A DNA stretch of 64,000 nt from an uncultured Burkholderiales bacterium (GCA_903896615.1 CAITYM010000036.1:50893-114892), one strand, 5' to 3'. Shown: positions 53,259 to 63,510, counted from the stretch's first letter. The notes: generated by a model from the sequence alone, not told the origin. Made by a program: numbers and translations.

Positions 53259-53870
53259 TTAGTGCAATCCTCCGTAATTTTCTTCACGGATGATGCGAGG
53301 AGTGACCTCTCTAGGCTCAATGGAAACAGGTTGATAAATCACGCGTTTTTGTTCTGCGTCGTAGCGCATCTCAACATGACCGGACAAGGGAAAGTCTTTT
53401 CTAAAGGGATGCCCAATAAAACCGTAATCAGTAAGCAGTCTGCGCAGATCTTCATGGCCATCAAAGATCACACCGTACAAATCAAAGGCTTCGCGCTCGT
53501 ACCAATTTGCAGAACTCCAAATAGAGTTAACTGAGGGCACTCGTGGCATTTCACTAGACTCGGCAAACACCTTAACGCGAAGCCTAAAGTTATGAACAAT
53601 TGATAACAGGTGAATAACAACAGCAAAGCGCGGTACATCCGTGAATGCGCTATGTGCGCCGTCCTTGTAACTGGAATAATCGACCGCACATAAATCAATC
53701 AATTGCTCAAACGCCAATTGGGGCTCTGTGCTGAGGGCATGACAAACTTCTAAGTAATTTTTTGGCTCTACAGTTAGAGTCAACTCGCCCAATGCAGACT
53801 CTAGAGATTTAATTTTGTGTCCCAAAACTTCGTGAAGGGTTTTTTGCAAGTTATCTAAAGAAAGAGTCAT
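53259..53870 (-). CDS. nuoC: NADH-quinone oxidoreductase subunit C
   Basis: 203 residues, the 30-kDa subunit. The conserved end [40 protein letters not shown] is intact. It docks on NuoD in the peripheral arm. Separated from nuoB by 17 bp and from nuoD by 64 bp, the longest gap in the peripheral-arm genes; no extra gene fits there. Confidence 0.96.
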   Translation of the reverse strand: MTLSLDNLQKTLHEVLGHKIKSLESALGELTLTVEPKNYLEVCHALSTEPQLAFEQLIDLCAVDYSSYKDGAHSAFTDVPRFAVVIHLLSIVHNFRLRVKVFAESSEMPRVPSVNSIWSSANWYEREAFDLYGVIFDGHEDLRRLLTDYGFIGHPFRKDFPLSGHVEMRYDAEQKRVIYQPVSIEPREVTPRIIREENYGGLH

Positions 53871-53887
53871 TTTTTATGCCTTTAGAA

Positions 53888-54364
53888 TTAACGAGCAATC
53901 GTGTTTTCACGACGTATTTTGGTTTGTAATTGCAATATGCCGTATAGCAAAGCCTCTGCAGTCGGTGGACAACCAGGAACGTATACATCTACTGGGACGA
54001 TGCGATCGCACCCACGAACAACAGAGTAACTGTAGTGGTAATAGCCACCGCCATTTGCGCAGGACCCCATGGATAAAACCCACCTAGGCTCAGACATTTG
54101 ATCGTAAACTTTACGCAAAGCCGGCGCCATTTTGTTGCAAAGCGTCCCTGCGACAATCATCAAATCGGATTGACGCGGACTTGGACGAAAGAGCATTCCG
54201 AAACGGTCAATATCGTATCTGGAAGCTCCCGCGTGCATCATCTCTACAGCGCAACAAGCCAAGCCAAAAGTCATAGGCCATAAGGATCCAGTCTTCGCCC
54301 AATTCACCACAGAGTCATATGAAGTAGTAATGAAGCCTTCTTTAAATACACCGTCAAGAGACAT
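53888..54364 (-). CDS. nuoB: NADH-quinone oxidoreductase subunit B
   Basis: 158 residues with the terminal [4Fe-4S] cluster N2. Four cysteine ligands: the tandem pair in [12 protein letters not shown], one in [15 protein letters not shown] and one in [16 protein letters not shown]. Also has the [18 protein letters not shown] helix. The last electron carrier before quinone. Starts 3 bp after nuoA. Confidence 0.98.
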   Translation of the reverse strand: MSLDGVFKEGFITTSYDSVVNWAKTGSLWPMTFGLACCAVEMMHAGASRYDIDRFGMLFRPSPRQSDLMIVAGTLCNKMAPALRKVYDQMSEPRWVLSMGSCANGGGYYHYSYSVVRGCDRIVPVDVYVPGCPPTAEALLYGILQLQTKIRRENTIAR

Positions 54365-54367
54365 GAT

Positions 54368-54727
54368 TTATTCCCAGTCAAGGGCCCCTTTTTTCCATTC
54401 GTAAGCAAATCCGACTACCAAAATACCCAAAAAAATCATCATGGACCAAAAACCCACAAAACCCACTTCCTTAAGTGCAATAGCCCAGGGAAATAGGAAA
54501 GCAATTTCTAAGTCGAACAAAATAAACAAAATAGCTACCAAATAATAGCGAACATCGAACTGCATTCTGGCATCCTCAAACGCCTCAAAGCCACATTCGT
54601 AAGGGGAATTTTTTTGCTCGTCTGGTTTGTTTGGACCTAAAAAGTGGCCCAGTACTTGTGGAGCGACCCCAACAAGAAGTCCAATTAGTATAAAAAGAAG
54701 GACGGGTAGGTATTGAACTAAGCTCAT
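54368..54727 (-). CDS. nuoA: NADH-quinone oxidoreductase subunit A
   Basis: 119 residues, three membrane helices and the long loop [34 protein letters not shown] with the conserved Cys and acidic residues. First gene of the complex I operon; the tRNA-Leu gene lies 53 bp upstream on the same strand, so transcription may come from secG and the tRNA as well as a local promoter. Confidence 0.97.
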   Translation of the reverse strand: MSLVQYLPVLLFILIGLLVGVAPQVLGHFLGPNKPDEQKNSPYECGFEAFEDARMQFDVRYYLVAILFILFDLEIAFLFPWAIALKEVGFVGFWSMMIFLGILVVGFAYEWKKGALDWE

Positions 54728-54780
54728 TACGATTTCACAAAGTAATTGTGTGTCCGATTTGGATTCATGTTTAACAAGTA

Positions 54781-54865
54781 TGGTGCCGTCGGCGAGACTC
54801 GAACTCGCACAGCTTTCGCCACTACCCCCTCAAGATAGCGTGTCTACCAATTTCACCACGACGGC
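54781..54865 (-). tRNA. tRNA-Leu, anticodon GAG
   Basis: 85 nt including an encoded CCA. The acceptor stem GCCGTCG (54865 downward) pairs with CGACGGC, followed by discriminator A and CCA at 54784-54781. The D arm (GGTGAAATTGGTAGACAC), anticodon stem-loop CTATC-TTGAGGG-GGTAG with anticodon GAG, the long type II variable arm and the T arm GTTCGAGTC are all recognisable. It decodes CUC and CUU. Placed between secG and nuoA, a common betaproteobacterial arrangement. Confidence 0.97.
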
Positions 54866-54989
54866 ATGTACCAATTATGAAAAACGACTCAGTCTTTGAG
54901 TTGCCTCTCATTGAAGCCCCAGAGTTTACCCCAAATGCCCATATAAAGGCACCGAAAGCTAATTTTCAAGCCCTAAATTTTCCTCACTA

Positions 54990-55415
54990 TTACTTGGCGG
55001 GTATCTTATTAGCCCCTCCCGAACCAGAAGGGGTTGGAACAGTGCTGAGCGAGCCCGATGCACCGGCATCAGATGACTGAGTCGTTCCAGGAATTTGATT
55101 GCTAATATCATTGGAGGCAGGCGCAGCCTTTACGGGCACATTCACGCCCTCTAAAACACTACCCGATCTTGCGGTATGCGCTTGGCCAAAGAAGGCAAGC
55201 CCTAATGTTGAAGCAAAAAAGATAGCGGCCAAAACTGCAGTAGAGCGCGACAAAAAATTAGCCCCCCCACTTGCTCCAAAAAGGCTACCAGAGCTACCAC
55301 TGCCAAAAGCCGCCCCCATATCTGCACCCTTACCGTGCTGCAAAAGAATGAGACCAATCATTGCTAAAGCAGACAATATTTGAATCAATAAAACAATATT
55401 TAAAACCACATTCAT
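54990..55415 (-). CDS. secG: Preprotein translocase subunit SecG
   Basis: 141 residues, two membrane helices (about 1-20 and 53-75) joined by the conserved LLQHGKGADMGAAFGSGSSGSLFGASGGANFL loop. The C-terminal ~50 residues are low-complexity, rich in Ser, Gly, Ala and Pro, and poorly conserved, as usual in SecG. It stimulates SecYEG protein export. It starts 62 bp after tpiA and is followed by the tRNA-Leu gene. Confidence 0.94.
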   Translation of the reverse strand: MNVVLNIVLLIQILSALAMIGLILLQHGKGADMGAAFGSGSSGSLFGASGGANFLSRSTAVLAAIFFASTLGLAFFGQAHTARSGSVLEGVNVPVKAAPASNDISNQIPGTTQSSDAGASGSLSTVPTPSGSGGANKIPAK

Positions 55416-55477
55416 TTCTATTACTCCGAATGAAACTTATTACTTAATTAGGATCGAGTTCATTAATCTATCCAACA

Positions 55478-56239
55478 CTAAGCCGCAGCAATGATGGATA
55501 AGAAATCTGTTGCCTTTAGTGAAGCTCCGCCAATCAATCCACCATCAATGTCGGACTGGGACAACAATGATTTTGCATTTGACGGGTTCATGCTGCCACC
55601 ATACAAAATACGAATATTTGCGGCGCCCTCTCCCGCGGCGGCTTTAAGTTGAGCCCTTAAAACAGCGTGCACTGATTGAGCCTGCTCAGGTGTTGCAGTA
55701 AGCCCTGTACCAATTGCCCAAACCGGCTCATAAGCAACAACAATCTCAGTGATGCAATGACCAATGAGATGAATGACAGCGGCGAGTTGGCGTTTAACAG
55801 TAACTTCCGTTAACCCCGACTCGCGTTCTTGCTGAGTTTCACCGACACAAACAATGGGTATCAGTCCAGCTTTTAAAGCTCGCTCCGCCTTGATGGCAAC
55901 CAATTGATCTGACTCATGATGGAACTGCCTTCGCTCAGAGTGGCCCACGATTACGTATGTTGCACCAACATCTTTAAGCATGGAGACAGAAATTTCGCCC
56001 GTATATGCACCCTTTTCATGCGCCGAAACGTCTTGCGCACCTAGGTGCGCAGTAGTTAAGTTAGCGGACTGAATCAAAGAATGGATTTGCGAGAGATAAA
56101 CACTAGGAACACATACTGCTACATCACAAATAGACGCGCGCAAATCACCCTCCAACACTGCCCTCATTAGGGTTGAGTTGGACTCTAATGTACCGTTCAT
56201 CTTCCAATTACCGGCAATGAGTTTTTTAGGGCTATGCAT
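55478..56239 (-). CDS. tpiA: Triosephosphate isomerase
   Basis: Interconverts dihydroxyacetone phosphate and glyceraldehyde-3-phosphate. 253 residues from the ATG at 56239 ([16 protein letters not shown]); a TTG eight codons upstream is less likely. Catalytic residues: Lys in GNWKMNG, His in [10 protein letters not shown], Glu in [12 protein letters not shown], and the phosphate-binding [13 protein letters not shown] and GGLIGGASL loops. Placed between pnp and secG, a familiar proteobacterial order. Confidence 0.97.
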   Translation of the reverse strand: MHSPKKLIAGNWKMNGTLESNSTLMRAVLEGDLRASICDVAVCVPSVYLSQIHSLIQSANLTTAHLGAQDVSAHEKGAYTGEISVSMLKDVGATYVIVGHSERRQFHHESDQLVAIKAERALKAGLIPIVCVGETQQERESGLTEVTVKRQLAAVIHLIGHCITEIVVAYEPVWAIGTGLTATPEQAQSVHAVLRAQLKAAAGEGAANIRILYGGSMNPSNAKSLLSQSDIDGGLIGGASLKATDFLSIIAAA

Positions 56240-56390
56240 TTTTAAATTTAAAGTCAGGTTCAATCTTTAAATATGCAGGAAATCAGTTCAAAATCAGAGC
56301 TTCGCTTACGTTCAAGATTTTTTGAATCATTGAGGTAGTAAAACCCTGAATAAAGCTGATTCCTACGGTCTCATCAAACTAATGCTTTAA

Positions 56391-58574
56391 TTACTCTTGA
56401 TGGGGCTTGTGATCATGACCTGAATCACCCTCATGAGAATGTGAGTCATGTGCGTGTGTGTCAGCTTGTGCAGCAGGCGCAGGACGCTCAGTCAAAGCTT
56501 TCATGGACAACTTAACACGGCCCTTCTCGTCGGTCTCTAAAACTTTAACGCGAACGATTTGACCCTCAGCCAAAACATCGCTTACTTTAGCGATACGCTC
56601 ATGGCTAATCTGGCTTATGTGCAACAAACCATCCTTGCCAGGCAACAAGTTAATTAGAGCACCAAAATCCAAAATCTTGGTCACAGGACCTTCGTAGATC
56701 TTGCCAATTTCTACTTCAGCCGTAATTTCTTCAATTCGACGCTTAGCTTCTTCTGCCTTAGAGCCTTCGCTTGAAGCAATGGTAATGACTCCGTCCTCAG
56801 AAATATCAATCTGTGTTCCGGTCTCTTCTGTCAATGCGCGAATGGTGGCTCCACCCTTTCCAATCACATCTCTGATTTTCTCAGGATTGATTTTCATGGT
56901 GTACAAACGTGGAGCAAAGTTACTGATCTCTGTGTTGGCAGATCCCATAGTAGATTGCATGATTCCAAGAATATGCAACCTAGCTTCCTTAGCCTGTGCC
57001 AATGCTACTTGCATAATTTCTTGAGTAATACCTTGAATCTTGATATCCATTTGCAATGCAGTAATTCCGTTTGGAGTGCCTGCTACTTTAAAGTCCATAT
57101 CACCCAGGTGATCTTCGTCGCCCAAAATATCTGTTAAAACTGCAAATCGGTTTTCTTCCTTAATTAGACCCATCGCAATTCCAGCAACGTGCGCCTTCAT
57201 CGGAACACCCGCGTCCATTAACGCCAAACATCCCCCGCAAACAGAGGCCATTGAAGAGGATCCATTCGACTCTGTAATTTCAGAGACAACACGCACTGTG
57301 TAGGGGAATTCTTCCTTTGTTGGCAAACAAGCAACGAGGGCCCTTTTCGCCAAACGACCGTGTCCGATCTCGCGCCGCTTAGTGCTACCCATGCGCCCCA
57401 CCTCTCCGGTTGCAAATGGAGGCATGTTGTAATGAAACATAAAACGGTCTTCAAACTCACCGCTGAGAGCATCAATTCTTTGAGCATCTCGGTCAGTGCC
57501 AAGAGTGGAGATCACCAATGCCTGTGTCTCACCTCTTGTAAACAGTGCCGATCCGTGTGTGCGTGGCAATACACCCGTACGAATCTCAATGGGGCGAACT
57601 GTGCGAGTATCGCGACCATCAATGCGGGGTTCTCCAGAGAGAATTTGACCGCGCACAATGCGCGCTTCAATTTCAAATAACAAATTATCAACTTTGATAG
57701 GGTCAAACTCTACACCAGCATCAGTGAGGCCAGTTTTTACTGCCGCATAAGCTTCACGGCAAGCTTGTGTTCTGGATTGCTTGTTGCGAATTTGATAAGC
57801 TGCATGCAAAGCATCTTGAGCCAGAGCTTTAACTTTAGTTTCAAACGCTTCATCACGCGCCGGAGCCGACCACTCCCAAGTAGGCTTGCCCGCTTCTTTA
57901 ACCAAATCGTGAATTGCATCAATTACGATACGGCCCTGGGTATGGCCAAACATAACAGCTCCAAGCATTACCTCCTCAGATAACTGCTGCGCTTCAGACT
58001 CAACCATCAAAACAGCCGACTCAGTCCCAGCAACGATGAGATCCATAATGCTATCTTTACGCTGCGTTTGACCAGGGTTTAAAACGTATTCACCGTTAAT
58101 ATACCCAACACGTGCTGCGCCTATAGGACCATTAAACGGAACACCCGAGATTGAAAGCGCAGCGGAGGCGCCGATCATTGCAGCAATATCTGCATCCACC
58201 TCAGGATTCAAAGACATTGTGTGAATTACCACATGCACTTCGTTGTAAAAACCCTCTGGGAATAAAGGGCGAATAGGGCGGTCAATTAAACGGCTGGTCA
58301 AAGTCTCTAATTCGCTAGGCTTAGCCTCGCGCTTGAAAAAACTACCAGGAATCTTGCCCGCGGCATACGTTTTTTCGATGTAATCTACAGTTAAGGGGAA
58401 AAAATCTTGCCCGGGTTTTGATGATTTAGAAGCAACAACAGTTGCAAGAATGACGGTACCTTCAATATCAACCAAAACTGCACCAGTTGCTTGACGAGCA
58501 ATCTCACCGGTCTCTATTGTGACCTTGTGTTGTCCCCATTGAAATGATTTGGTAACTTTGTTAAAAAGTGACAT
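56391..58574 (-). CDS. pnp: Polyribonucleotide nucleotidyltransferase (PNPase)
   Basis: A 3'-5' phosphorolytic exonuclease of the RNA degradosome, also linked to cold shock and small-RNA stability. 727 residues: two RNase PH domains, a KH domain (around [25 protein letters not shown]) and an S1 domain ([31 protein letters not shown]). The tail (about 703-727) is His/Asp-rich and contains [22 protein letters not shown]. The E. coli protein is 711 residues. Divided from rpsO by 297 bp of structured leader and terminator, as in E. coli. Confidence 0.98.
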   Translation of the reverse strand: MSLFNKVTKSFQWGQHKVTIETGEIARQATGAVLVDIEGTVILATVVASKSSKPGQDFFPLTVDYIEKTYAAGKIPGSFFKREAKPSELETLTSRLIDRPIRPLFPEGFYNEVHVVIHTMSLNPEVDADIAAMIGASAALSISGVPFNGPIGAARVGYINGEYVLNPGQTQRKDSIMDLIVAGTESAVLMVESEAQQLSEEVMLGAVMFGHTQGRIVIDAIHDLVKEAGKPTWEWSAPARDEAFETKVKALAQDALHAAYQIRNKQSRTQACREAYAAVKTGLTDAGVEFDPIKVDNLLFEIEARIVRGQILSGEPRIDGRDTRTVRPIEIRTGVLPRTHGSALFTRGETQALVISTLGTDRDAQRIDALSGEFEDRFMFHYNMPPFATGEVGRMGSTKRREIGHGRLAKRALVACLPTKEEFPYTVRVVSEITESNGSSSMASVCGGCLALMDAGVPMKAHVAGIAMGLIKEENRFAVLTDILGDEDHLGDMDFKVAGTPNGITALQMDIKIQGITQEIMQVALAQAKEARLHILGIMQSTMGSANTEISNFAPRLYTMKINPEKIRDVIGKGGATIRALTEETGTQIDISEDGVITIASSEGSKAEEAKRRIEEITAEVEIGKIYEGPVTKILDFGALINLLPGKDGLLHISQISHERIAKVSDVLAEGQIVRVKVLETDEKGRVKLSMKALTERPAPAAQADTHAHDSHSHEGDSGHDHKPHQE

Positions 58575-58668
58575 ACGTGTTTCTCCAATTTCGCTATAAC
58601 TAAAAAGGCTTTAAAAAAGGGCAGCCTATAAATGCCTGGAGTAGGAAAGAATGATCAGAACACGATGC

Positions 58669-58730
58669 CATTCCAGAAAAAATACAACCTTCAAAGGACT
58701 GACTTGAAGTTGCACTGGTCTTTTGGAATG
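58669..58730 (-). promoter_or_regulatory. Nested stem-loop in the pnp leader, candidate RNase III/PNPase autoregulation site
   Basis: CATTCCA (58669-58675) pairs with TGGAATG (58724-58730), extended by A/T pairs, and encloses a second stem CTTCAA/TTGAAG around about nine bases. It lies 95 nt before the pnp ATG on the transcribed (minus) strand. In E. coli the pnp leader forms a long stem cleaved by RNase III, after which PNPase degrades the message; the position matches, but function here is inferred. Confidence 0.5.
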
Positions 58731-58791
58731 ACACAGCTTCAGCTCTGCTTTATCTTTGATACTCCAACGTTTTGATAATGCTTGAAGCACA

Positions 58792-58824
58792 AAACGCCTG
58801 AGCTATTGTCTAACTCAGGCGTTT
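58792..58824 (-). terminator. Strong stem-loop after rpsO
   Basis: AAACGCCTGAG (58792-58802) and CTCAGGCGTTT (58814-58824) form a perfect 11-bp stem with an 11-nt loop; read on the minus strand it ends in a run of Ts. It is 48 bp after the rpsO stop and before pnp, the place of the E. coli rpsO t1 terminator/processing hairpin. Confidence 0.75.
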
Positions 58825-58871
58825 GTTATTAAAACATAATCAAGAATTGATACTCGATTGAATTTTAGTAA

Positions 58872-59135
58872 TTACTTACGCAAACCTAATTTAGCGATCA
58901 ACTGTGTGTATCGACCTGCATCTTTAGATTTCAAATAATCGAGCAATTTACGACGACGACTAACCATGCGCAAAAGACCACGACGACCGTGATGATCCTT
59001 AGCGTGAGTTTTAAAGTGAGGCGTCAACTCGTTAATACGCGCAGTTAAAAGAGCGACCTGGACCTCAGGACTACCCGTATCGTTTGCACTTCGTGCATTA
59101 GCCTTAACGACTTCAGACGTTTGTTGAATGTTCAT
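58872..59135 (-). CDS. rpsO: 30S ribosomal protein S15
   Basis: 87 residues. The signature [40 protein letters not shown] is intact; start [14 protein letters not shown]. Binds the central domain of 16S rRNA early in assembly and, in several bacteria, represses its own mRNA through a leader structure. The 59145-59215 interval upstream contains short CCAG/CTGG and AGGAA/TTCC pairings on the transcribed strand but nothing I can assign with confidence. pnp follows after the terminator. Confidence 0.97.
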   Translation of the reverse strand: MNIQQTSEVVKANARSANDTGSPEVQVALLTARINELTPHFKTHAKDHHGRRGLLRMVSRRRKLLDYLKSKDAGRYTQLIAKLGLRK

Positions 59136-59368
59136 TGTTTTTCCAAAAAGTTTTACATGCGCTAACAGCCGGAAATGCCAGAAAGCGTGATTGATCGCCT
59201 GGTTCCTAATGCCTTAACAGATGAAACCAAGCAACCCTTAATTGTATCTGTTTTAGCAAGAGTTTGAAATCCCCCAAACCAAGCCTCCTGAAGTGAGGTT
59301 TAAGCAGGTGTTGAACTAGATAGCTGAGATGGCAATTTTTAATTTATTTATAACTTATGTATTAATAT

Positions 59369-60541
59369 TTAGGTATTTTGATTTTTAGATAGCCATAAAG
59401 AGAGTCTCTGGGTCCCCTCAACAAGCCTTTGTGGATCTTTGGAAGCAAAGCACCACCGAAACCAATCCCTAGACTCGGGAGCAAAAGCTTCGCCAGGAGC
59501 AATGCCAAGACCAACCTCGTTAACCAATCTTTTGGCAACCTGCAAAGAATCTTTTTGCCCACTTATTTTAAAAAAAACATACATACCGCCCCTAGGGCTA
59601 GCCAATTCAATTGCATCCATTGCTTTTAAACGCCCAACCAATGTATCCCTACATTCTTTGAGGTGTGCAACGACTCTTGGTGTAATTTCTCGAATCCGTG
59701 ATAAAGCGACAACGCCTGCTCGCTGGGTAAACAGGCTCGCACATGAGGTATTGAACTCAATTAGCTTCCCAATTGGACTCAATATTTTCTGCGGCACAAC
59801 CATCCAACCTAAGCGCCAACCGGTCATTAAAAAACTTTTGGAAAAGCTATGAACCACGATCAAGTTGTCCTCTGGCCTAGCCAAATCTAGAAAGCTTGGA
59901 GCGCACCCATTTTGAGTAGGCTCATAATAAAGATTCTCATAGACTTCATCAGCCAAAATCCAAATCCCATTTGCTCGACAATGATCCAAAAGGATTTGCT
60001 GCTCCTGGGAACTGAGCGTCCAACCGGTTGGATTATTGGGGGCATTAACGATCAACATCCTCACTCTTGGTGTTAATGCATTTAGTAATAATTGCATATC
60101 TAATGTCCAAGCCCCGTTAACAGGGGACAATGAGACACAGGTGAGCTTGGCTCCCATGATAATGGCCTGCGCGCAAAGATTAGGCCATAGCGGAGTAACT
60201 GCGACCACCTCATCGCCAGGAGAAATGAGCGCTTGTGAAGCAATCATCAGTGCATTAACTCCGCCCGAGGTCACCGCAATACGGTCGCTCAAGTAACGCC
60301 CCTGCCCGTGACGATGACACATCTCACGCGCAATTGCCTCACGCAGTTCAGCGAGACCTAAATTATGGGTATAAAACGTCTCCCCCTTACTCAATGAGTC
60401 AATCGCTGCTTGACAAACAAATGCAGGAGTTGCTTCGTCGCTCTCTCCGAACCAAAAGGCAAGGACGTCAGTTCTTCCCATTGCTGCATTTGCAACTTCA
60501 CGAATTTTTGACTCTGCAAGGTTTTCGATGAGTGGGCGCAT
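59369..60541 (-). CDS. Pyridoxal-phosphate aminotransferase, class I/II
   Basis: 390 residues, fold-type I PLP enzyme. Active-site motifs: SGGVNALMIASQALISPGDEVV, NAPNNPTGWTLS (Asn and substrate loop), ADEVYENLYY (Asp for pyridine N), the Schiff-base Lys in SFSKSFLMTGWRLGWMV, and the C-terminal FRWCFAS arginine. Similar to aspartate/alanine aminotransferase subgroup I-gamma. The substrate cannot be fixed; alanine, aromatic amino acid or kynurenine-type uses are possible. It is upstream of rpsO by about 230 bp on the same strand. Confidence 0.9.
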   Translation of the reverse strand: MRPLIENLAESKIREVANAAMGRTDVLAFWFGESDEATPAFVCQAAIDSLSKGETFYTHNLGLAELREAIAREMCHRHGQGRYLSDRIAVTSGGVNALMIASQALISPGDEVVAVTPLWPNLCAQAIIMGAKLTCVSLSPVNGAWTLDMQLLLNALTPRVRMLIVNAPNNPTGWTLSSQEQQILLDHCRANGIWILADEVYENLYYEPTQNGCAPSFLDLARPEDNLIVVHSFSKSFLMTGWRLGWMVVPQKILSPIGKLIEFNTSCASLFTQRAGVVALSRIREITPRVVAHLKECRDTLVGRLKAMDAIELASPRGGMYVFFKISGQKDSLQVAKRLVNEVGLGIAPGEAFAPESRDWFRWCFASKDPQRLVEGTQRLSLWLSKNQNT

Positions 60542-60677
60542 AGTTTCTTTTACTTGTTTATTGAAATGAAAATAAATGGTTCAAAACTTCATTGTCCACC
60601 CAACTGGATGGAGCCAGATAGGGCATTATTTCTGAATTTCAATAGCACTTCTACAAAAAAATATAGTTGATAAATTA

Positions 60678-60705
60678 CTTGAATTTATGGCGATGAATCC
60701 CATCT
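60678..60705 (+). promoter_or_regulatory. Heat-shock (sigma-32) promoter candidate of the hsp20 gene
   Basis: CTTGAA (60678-60683), 15-nt spacer, then CCCATCT (60699-60705), close to the RpoH consensus CTTGAA-N13-17-CCCCATnT. Transcription would start near 60712, leaving an ~85 nt leader. The match and the heat-shock gene it faces support each other. Confidence 0.7.
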
Positions 60706-60796
60706 GCAATTCATACAACAAAAACTTAGAGCAAATTCAAAGCTAAAAGTTCAAGTTGATTTCAAACCCTATCCCTTTATACATCAGGAGTTTTCA

Positions 60797-61159
60797 ATGT
60801 TTTTATCCCCTATCGCGACCCCATCTTATCGCAGAGCAAACACCGCGTCTTTCGATCGTTTTATTGACGGTGTTTTAAAGTCTAAGAATATCCCTACAGT
60901 AGAGCAAGATGAAAAAAGCTACAAAATTCAAATTGACGTGCCAGGCGTTCCACGCGAACAACTGATCATCTCAATAGAAGGTCAAGTTGTACGCATTAAA
61001 ACAACCGAGCAGGCTAAACGCAACTATAGCGGTGGATATGAGTTACCGGAAGAAATAGATGCCAGCGCTAGTTCAGCCAAATTAGAGGACGGCGTTTTGT
61101 ATCTAACTCTTATTAAAAAAACACCCGTAAGCCAAGCTACAACCTTACCAATCCTGTAA
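60797..61159 (+). CDS. Small heat-shock protein, Hsp20/alpha-crystallin family
   Basis: 120 residues. A short N-terminal arm, then the alpha-crystallin domain (about 36-105): YKIQIDVPGVPREQLIISIEGQVVRIKT and LPEEIDASASSAKLEDGVLYLTLIKK. The IxI/V-like C-terminal motif is LPIL at the end. It is shorter than IbpA/IbpB (137-142), with little N-terminal arm. Strong AGGAG 7 nt before the ATG; the leader may form a thermometer-type hairpin: AACTT..AGC (from about 60725) pairs with GCT..AAGTT. The ATP-independent holdase binds unfolding proteins. Confidence 0.93.
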   Translation: MFLSPIATPSYRRANTASFDRFIDGVLKSKNIPTVEQDEKSYKIQIDVPGVPREQLIISIEGQVVRIKTTEQAKRNYSGGYELPEEIDASASSAKLEDGVLYLTLIKKTPVSQATTLPIL

Positions 61160-61190
61160 GAGCAAGCAATTCGGACATTTCAGTTGAGCA

Positions 61191-62252
61191 TCAACTATTG
61201 TCCGAATTAATCTGATCTAAAGGCCAGCGCGGGCTAACCTCGAAAGAATAATCTTTGGTGGGAACTCCGCGCTTGGCTTGAATTCGCATTGCCCCAGCCA
61301 TAGCTATCATTGCACCGTTATCCGTGCAAAATTCAATTTCTGGATAATGCACGCGCACATTCATTTTTTTGCACTCCACATTAAGGCTAGCCCTAAGTGC
61401 ACTGTTTGCTCCTACCCCCCCAGCTACAACTAGGCTTTTGAGACCGGTTTGCGCTAAAGCCTTAAGAGACTTTTTGACCAACACTTCAACAATTGCAGCC
61501 TGTGTCGATGCGGCCAAATGAGCTCGTTCGCTTATCAGCTTATCGCCCAGTTTCATGCACTGTGTGAGTACTGCAGTTTTAAGGCCAGCAAATGAAAAAT
61601 TTAAATCTTTGCTATGCAGCAGTGGCCTTGGAAATGCATATGCAGTTGGATTACCGTGGACTGCGAGTTCAGATAACTCTTTGCCTCCGGGATAGTCAAT
61701 CCCAAGTAATTTGGCTGACTTATCAAAAGCTTCCCCAGCCGCGTCGTCAATTGACTCTCCAAGTATTTCGTATTCGCCCACACCCTTAACGCTCATTAAC
61801 TGCGTATGTCCACCCGAGACTAATAAAGCGACAAACGGAAAGCTCGGTGGATCAGAACTTAAGAAAGGTGAGAGCAAATGACCTTCTAAATGATGTATTC
61901 CTAAAACAGGAATATCCAGTGAAGCCCCCAAAGCACAAGCAACTCCCGCTCCAACCAACAAGGCGCCGGCTAATCCGGGCCCCTTTGTAAACACAATTGC
62001 ATCAATTTCACTTAACCCTCGCTTAGATTTTTCCACTACCGTATTAGTCAACGGAACTACACGTTGAATATGATCGCGACTTGCCAACTCAGGCACCACA
62101 CCACCATACGGGGTATGAAGCGCAATTTGAGAGTGCAAAGCCTGCGCCAAGAGTTTAGGCCAAGCTTTACCGTATTCTCCTGAGTTTGGTGAAAACTCGA
62201 CCATTGCAACGCCCGTCTCATCGCACGAGGATTCGATTCCTAAAATTAACAT
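61191..62252 (-). CDS. tsaD: tRNA N6-adenosine threonylcarbamoyltransferase
   Basis: Transfers threonylcarbamoyl from TC-AMP to A37 of ANN-decoding tRNAs (t6A), with TsaB and TsaE. 353 residues, ASKHA fold. Start [19 protein letters not shown]; metal histidines in [12 protein letters not shown] (HxEGHL); ATP blocks [11 protein letters not shown] and [13 protein letters not shown]. Iron site histidines are present. It converges on the hsp20 gene with a 31 bp gap and is divergent from ybiB. In E. coli rpsU is its divergent neighbour; here it is not. Confidence 0.97.
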   Translation of the reverse strand: MLILGIESSCDETGVAMVEFSPNSGEYGKAWPKLLAQALHSQIALHTPYGGVVPELASRDHIQRVVPLTNTVVEKSKRGLSEIDAIVFTKGPGLAGALLVGAGVACALGASLDIPVLGIHHLEGHLLSPFLSSDPPSFPFVALLVSGGHTQLMSVKGVGEYEILGESIDDAAGEAFDKSAKLLGIDYPGGKELSELAVHGNPTAYAFPRPLLHSKDLNFSFAGLKTAVLTQCMKLGDKLISERAHLAASTQAAIVEVLVKKSLKALAQTGLKSLVVAGGVGANSALRASLNVECKKMNVRVHYPEIEFCTDNGAMIAMAGAMRIQAKRGVPTKDYSFEVSPRWPLDQINSDNS

Positions 62253-62455
62253 TCTGTTTAAAGCCCAACACTTTTTTCTGTAATAGGCTGTATTATCCTT
62301 ACTTAATTGGGTGCAGTCTTGACTTCAAAATTTAATGCTCAATAGGAGGCATCCACTGTGCCTATCTTTATTAAATAACTCCAAAACAACTTTTCTCACT
62401 GAATTTAATCTTTATAAATTTAAATTTACCATTTGGGCTTAACCACTTCCAAGCA

Positions 62456-63388
62456 ATGAGTATTCAATCCTATATCCGCGAGATTGGCAGAGGTAAAGAT
62501 GGGGCCAAAGCCCTCTCTCGATTACAAGCAAGTGAGTTGATGGGAATGATTTTGGACGGACATGTGAACGACCTTCAACTGGGTGCGTTTTGCTTAGCAA
62601 TGCGGATAAAAGGGGAAACCGAGCAAGAAATGAGCGGATTTTTGGATGCTGTCCAAGCCCGATTGAATTACCTCTCCTCACCCGAATCCGACAAGCCTGT
62701 GATCGTGATCCCTTCATACAACGGGGCACGTAGGCTACCCGTTTTGACCCCCCTTCTTGGACTATTACTAGCTCGCGAAGGGTTTGCTGTATTGATACAT
62801 GGCAGCACGACAGAAAATTCTCGAATTTCAAGTCAAGAAGTATTAAGAGAACTTGGCGTTTTACCCGCAGCCTTTGCATGCGACCTAAAAGCGAGTGAAC
62901 TTGTTTTTGTAAAAACTGACTTAATTAGCCCAGGCCTACAAAAATTACTTGATATTAGACGTACCGTTGGGCTCAGAAACTCTGCCCACAGCATGGTAAA
63001 ACTCATACAACCTGTGCGCCCAACTGAGAATTTGAATCATCCCAAACCTATGTTAATTACGAGCTACACGCATCCTGAATATGCCGTATCTATGCGCAAG
63101 ACTTTAGAGCTGACCTTTGGTAATGCGCTCCTCCTCAGAGGTTGCGAGGGGGAACCCGTGGCTGATCTACGGCGAGCACCTGCTTACACCGTAATTAGGG
63201 ATGGACTTATTCAATTCGAACGTGAAGCTCAAAAAGGCAGTATCCCTAGCTCTGAGATATTTAGTGATGAGTTGAATGCAAAAACAATCGCTGCATACAC
63301 AAAAAAAATACTGGACGAGTCTTTGCCAACGCCAAAGTCTATTTTGGAGCAAATTGAATTGATTAAAATTTCTTGCCTAAAAAAGTAA
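62456..63388 (+). CDS. ybiB: YbiB family protein (anthranilate phosphoribosyltransferase-like, DNA-binding)
   Basis: 310 residues. Two-domain TrpD-like fold: an N-terminal helical part SYIREIGRGKDGAKALSRLQASELMGMILDGHVNDLQLGAFCLAMRIKGE and a larger domain with GLLLAREGFAVLIHGSTTE and VGLRNSAHSMVKLIQP. The PRPP-binding GTGxD motif of true TrpD is absent (here PSYNGARRLP), in line with YbiB (TrpD2) proteins that bind nucleic acid rather than catalyse. Its role is unsettled; in E. coli ybiB is LexA-regulated. It lies before the siroheme gene, as in several Burkholderiales. Confidence 0.9.
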   Translation: MSIQSYIREIGRGKDGAKALSRLQASELMGMILDGHVNDLQLGAFCLAMRIKGETEQEMSGFLDAVQARLNYLSSPESDKPVIVIPSYNGARRLPVLTPLLGLLLAREGFAVLIHGSTTENSRISSQEVLRELGVLPAAFACDLKASELVFVKTDLISPGLQKLLDIRRTVGLRNSAHSMVKLIQPVRPTENLNHPKPMLITSYTHPEYAVSMRKTLELTFGNALLLRGCEGEPVADLRRAPAYTVIRDGLIQFEREAQKGSIPSSEIFSDELNAKTIAAYTKKILDESLPTPKSILEQIELIKISCLKK

Positions 63389-63510
63389 AAATTTAAATCT
63401 GTCTTGCATCAATAAATAAGAGGGTGCTTAGTCATATTCAATTTCTAAAAAATTCATGGGATTGGTGACACTTTGCACTTGCTTCTCCATGTGAGCGCCC
63501 TACAATAGAC

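Noticed and set aside
54877..55080. 67-residue plus-strand frame beside the tRNA
   Set aside because: It overlaps the end of secG on the opposite strand and shows only composition-driven content.
62439..62879. 146-residue frame antisense to ybiB
   Set aside because: Shadow in the opposite strand of a conserved gene.
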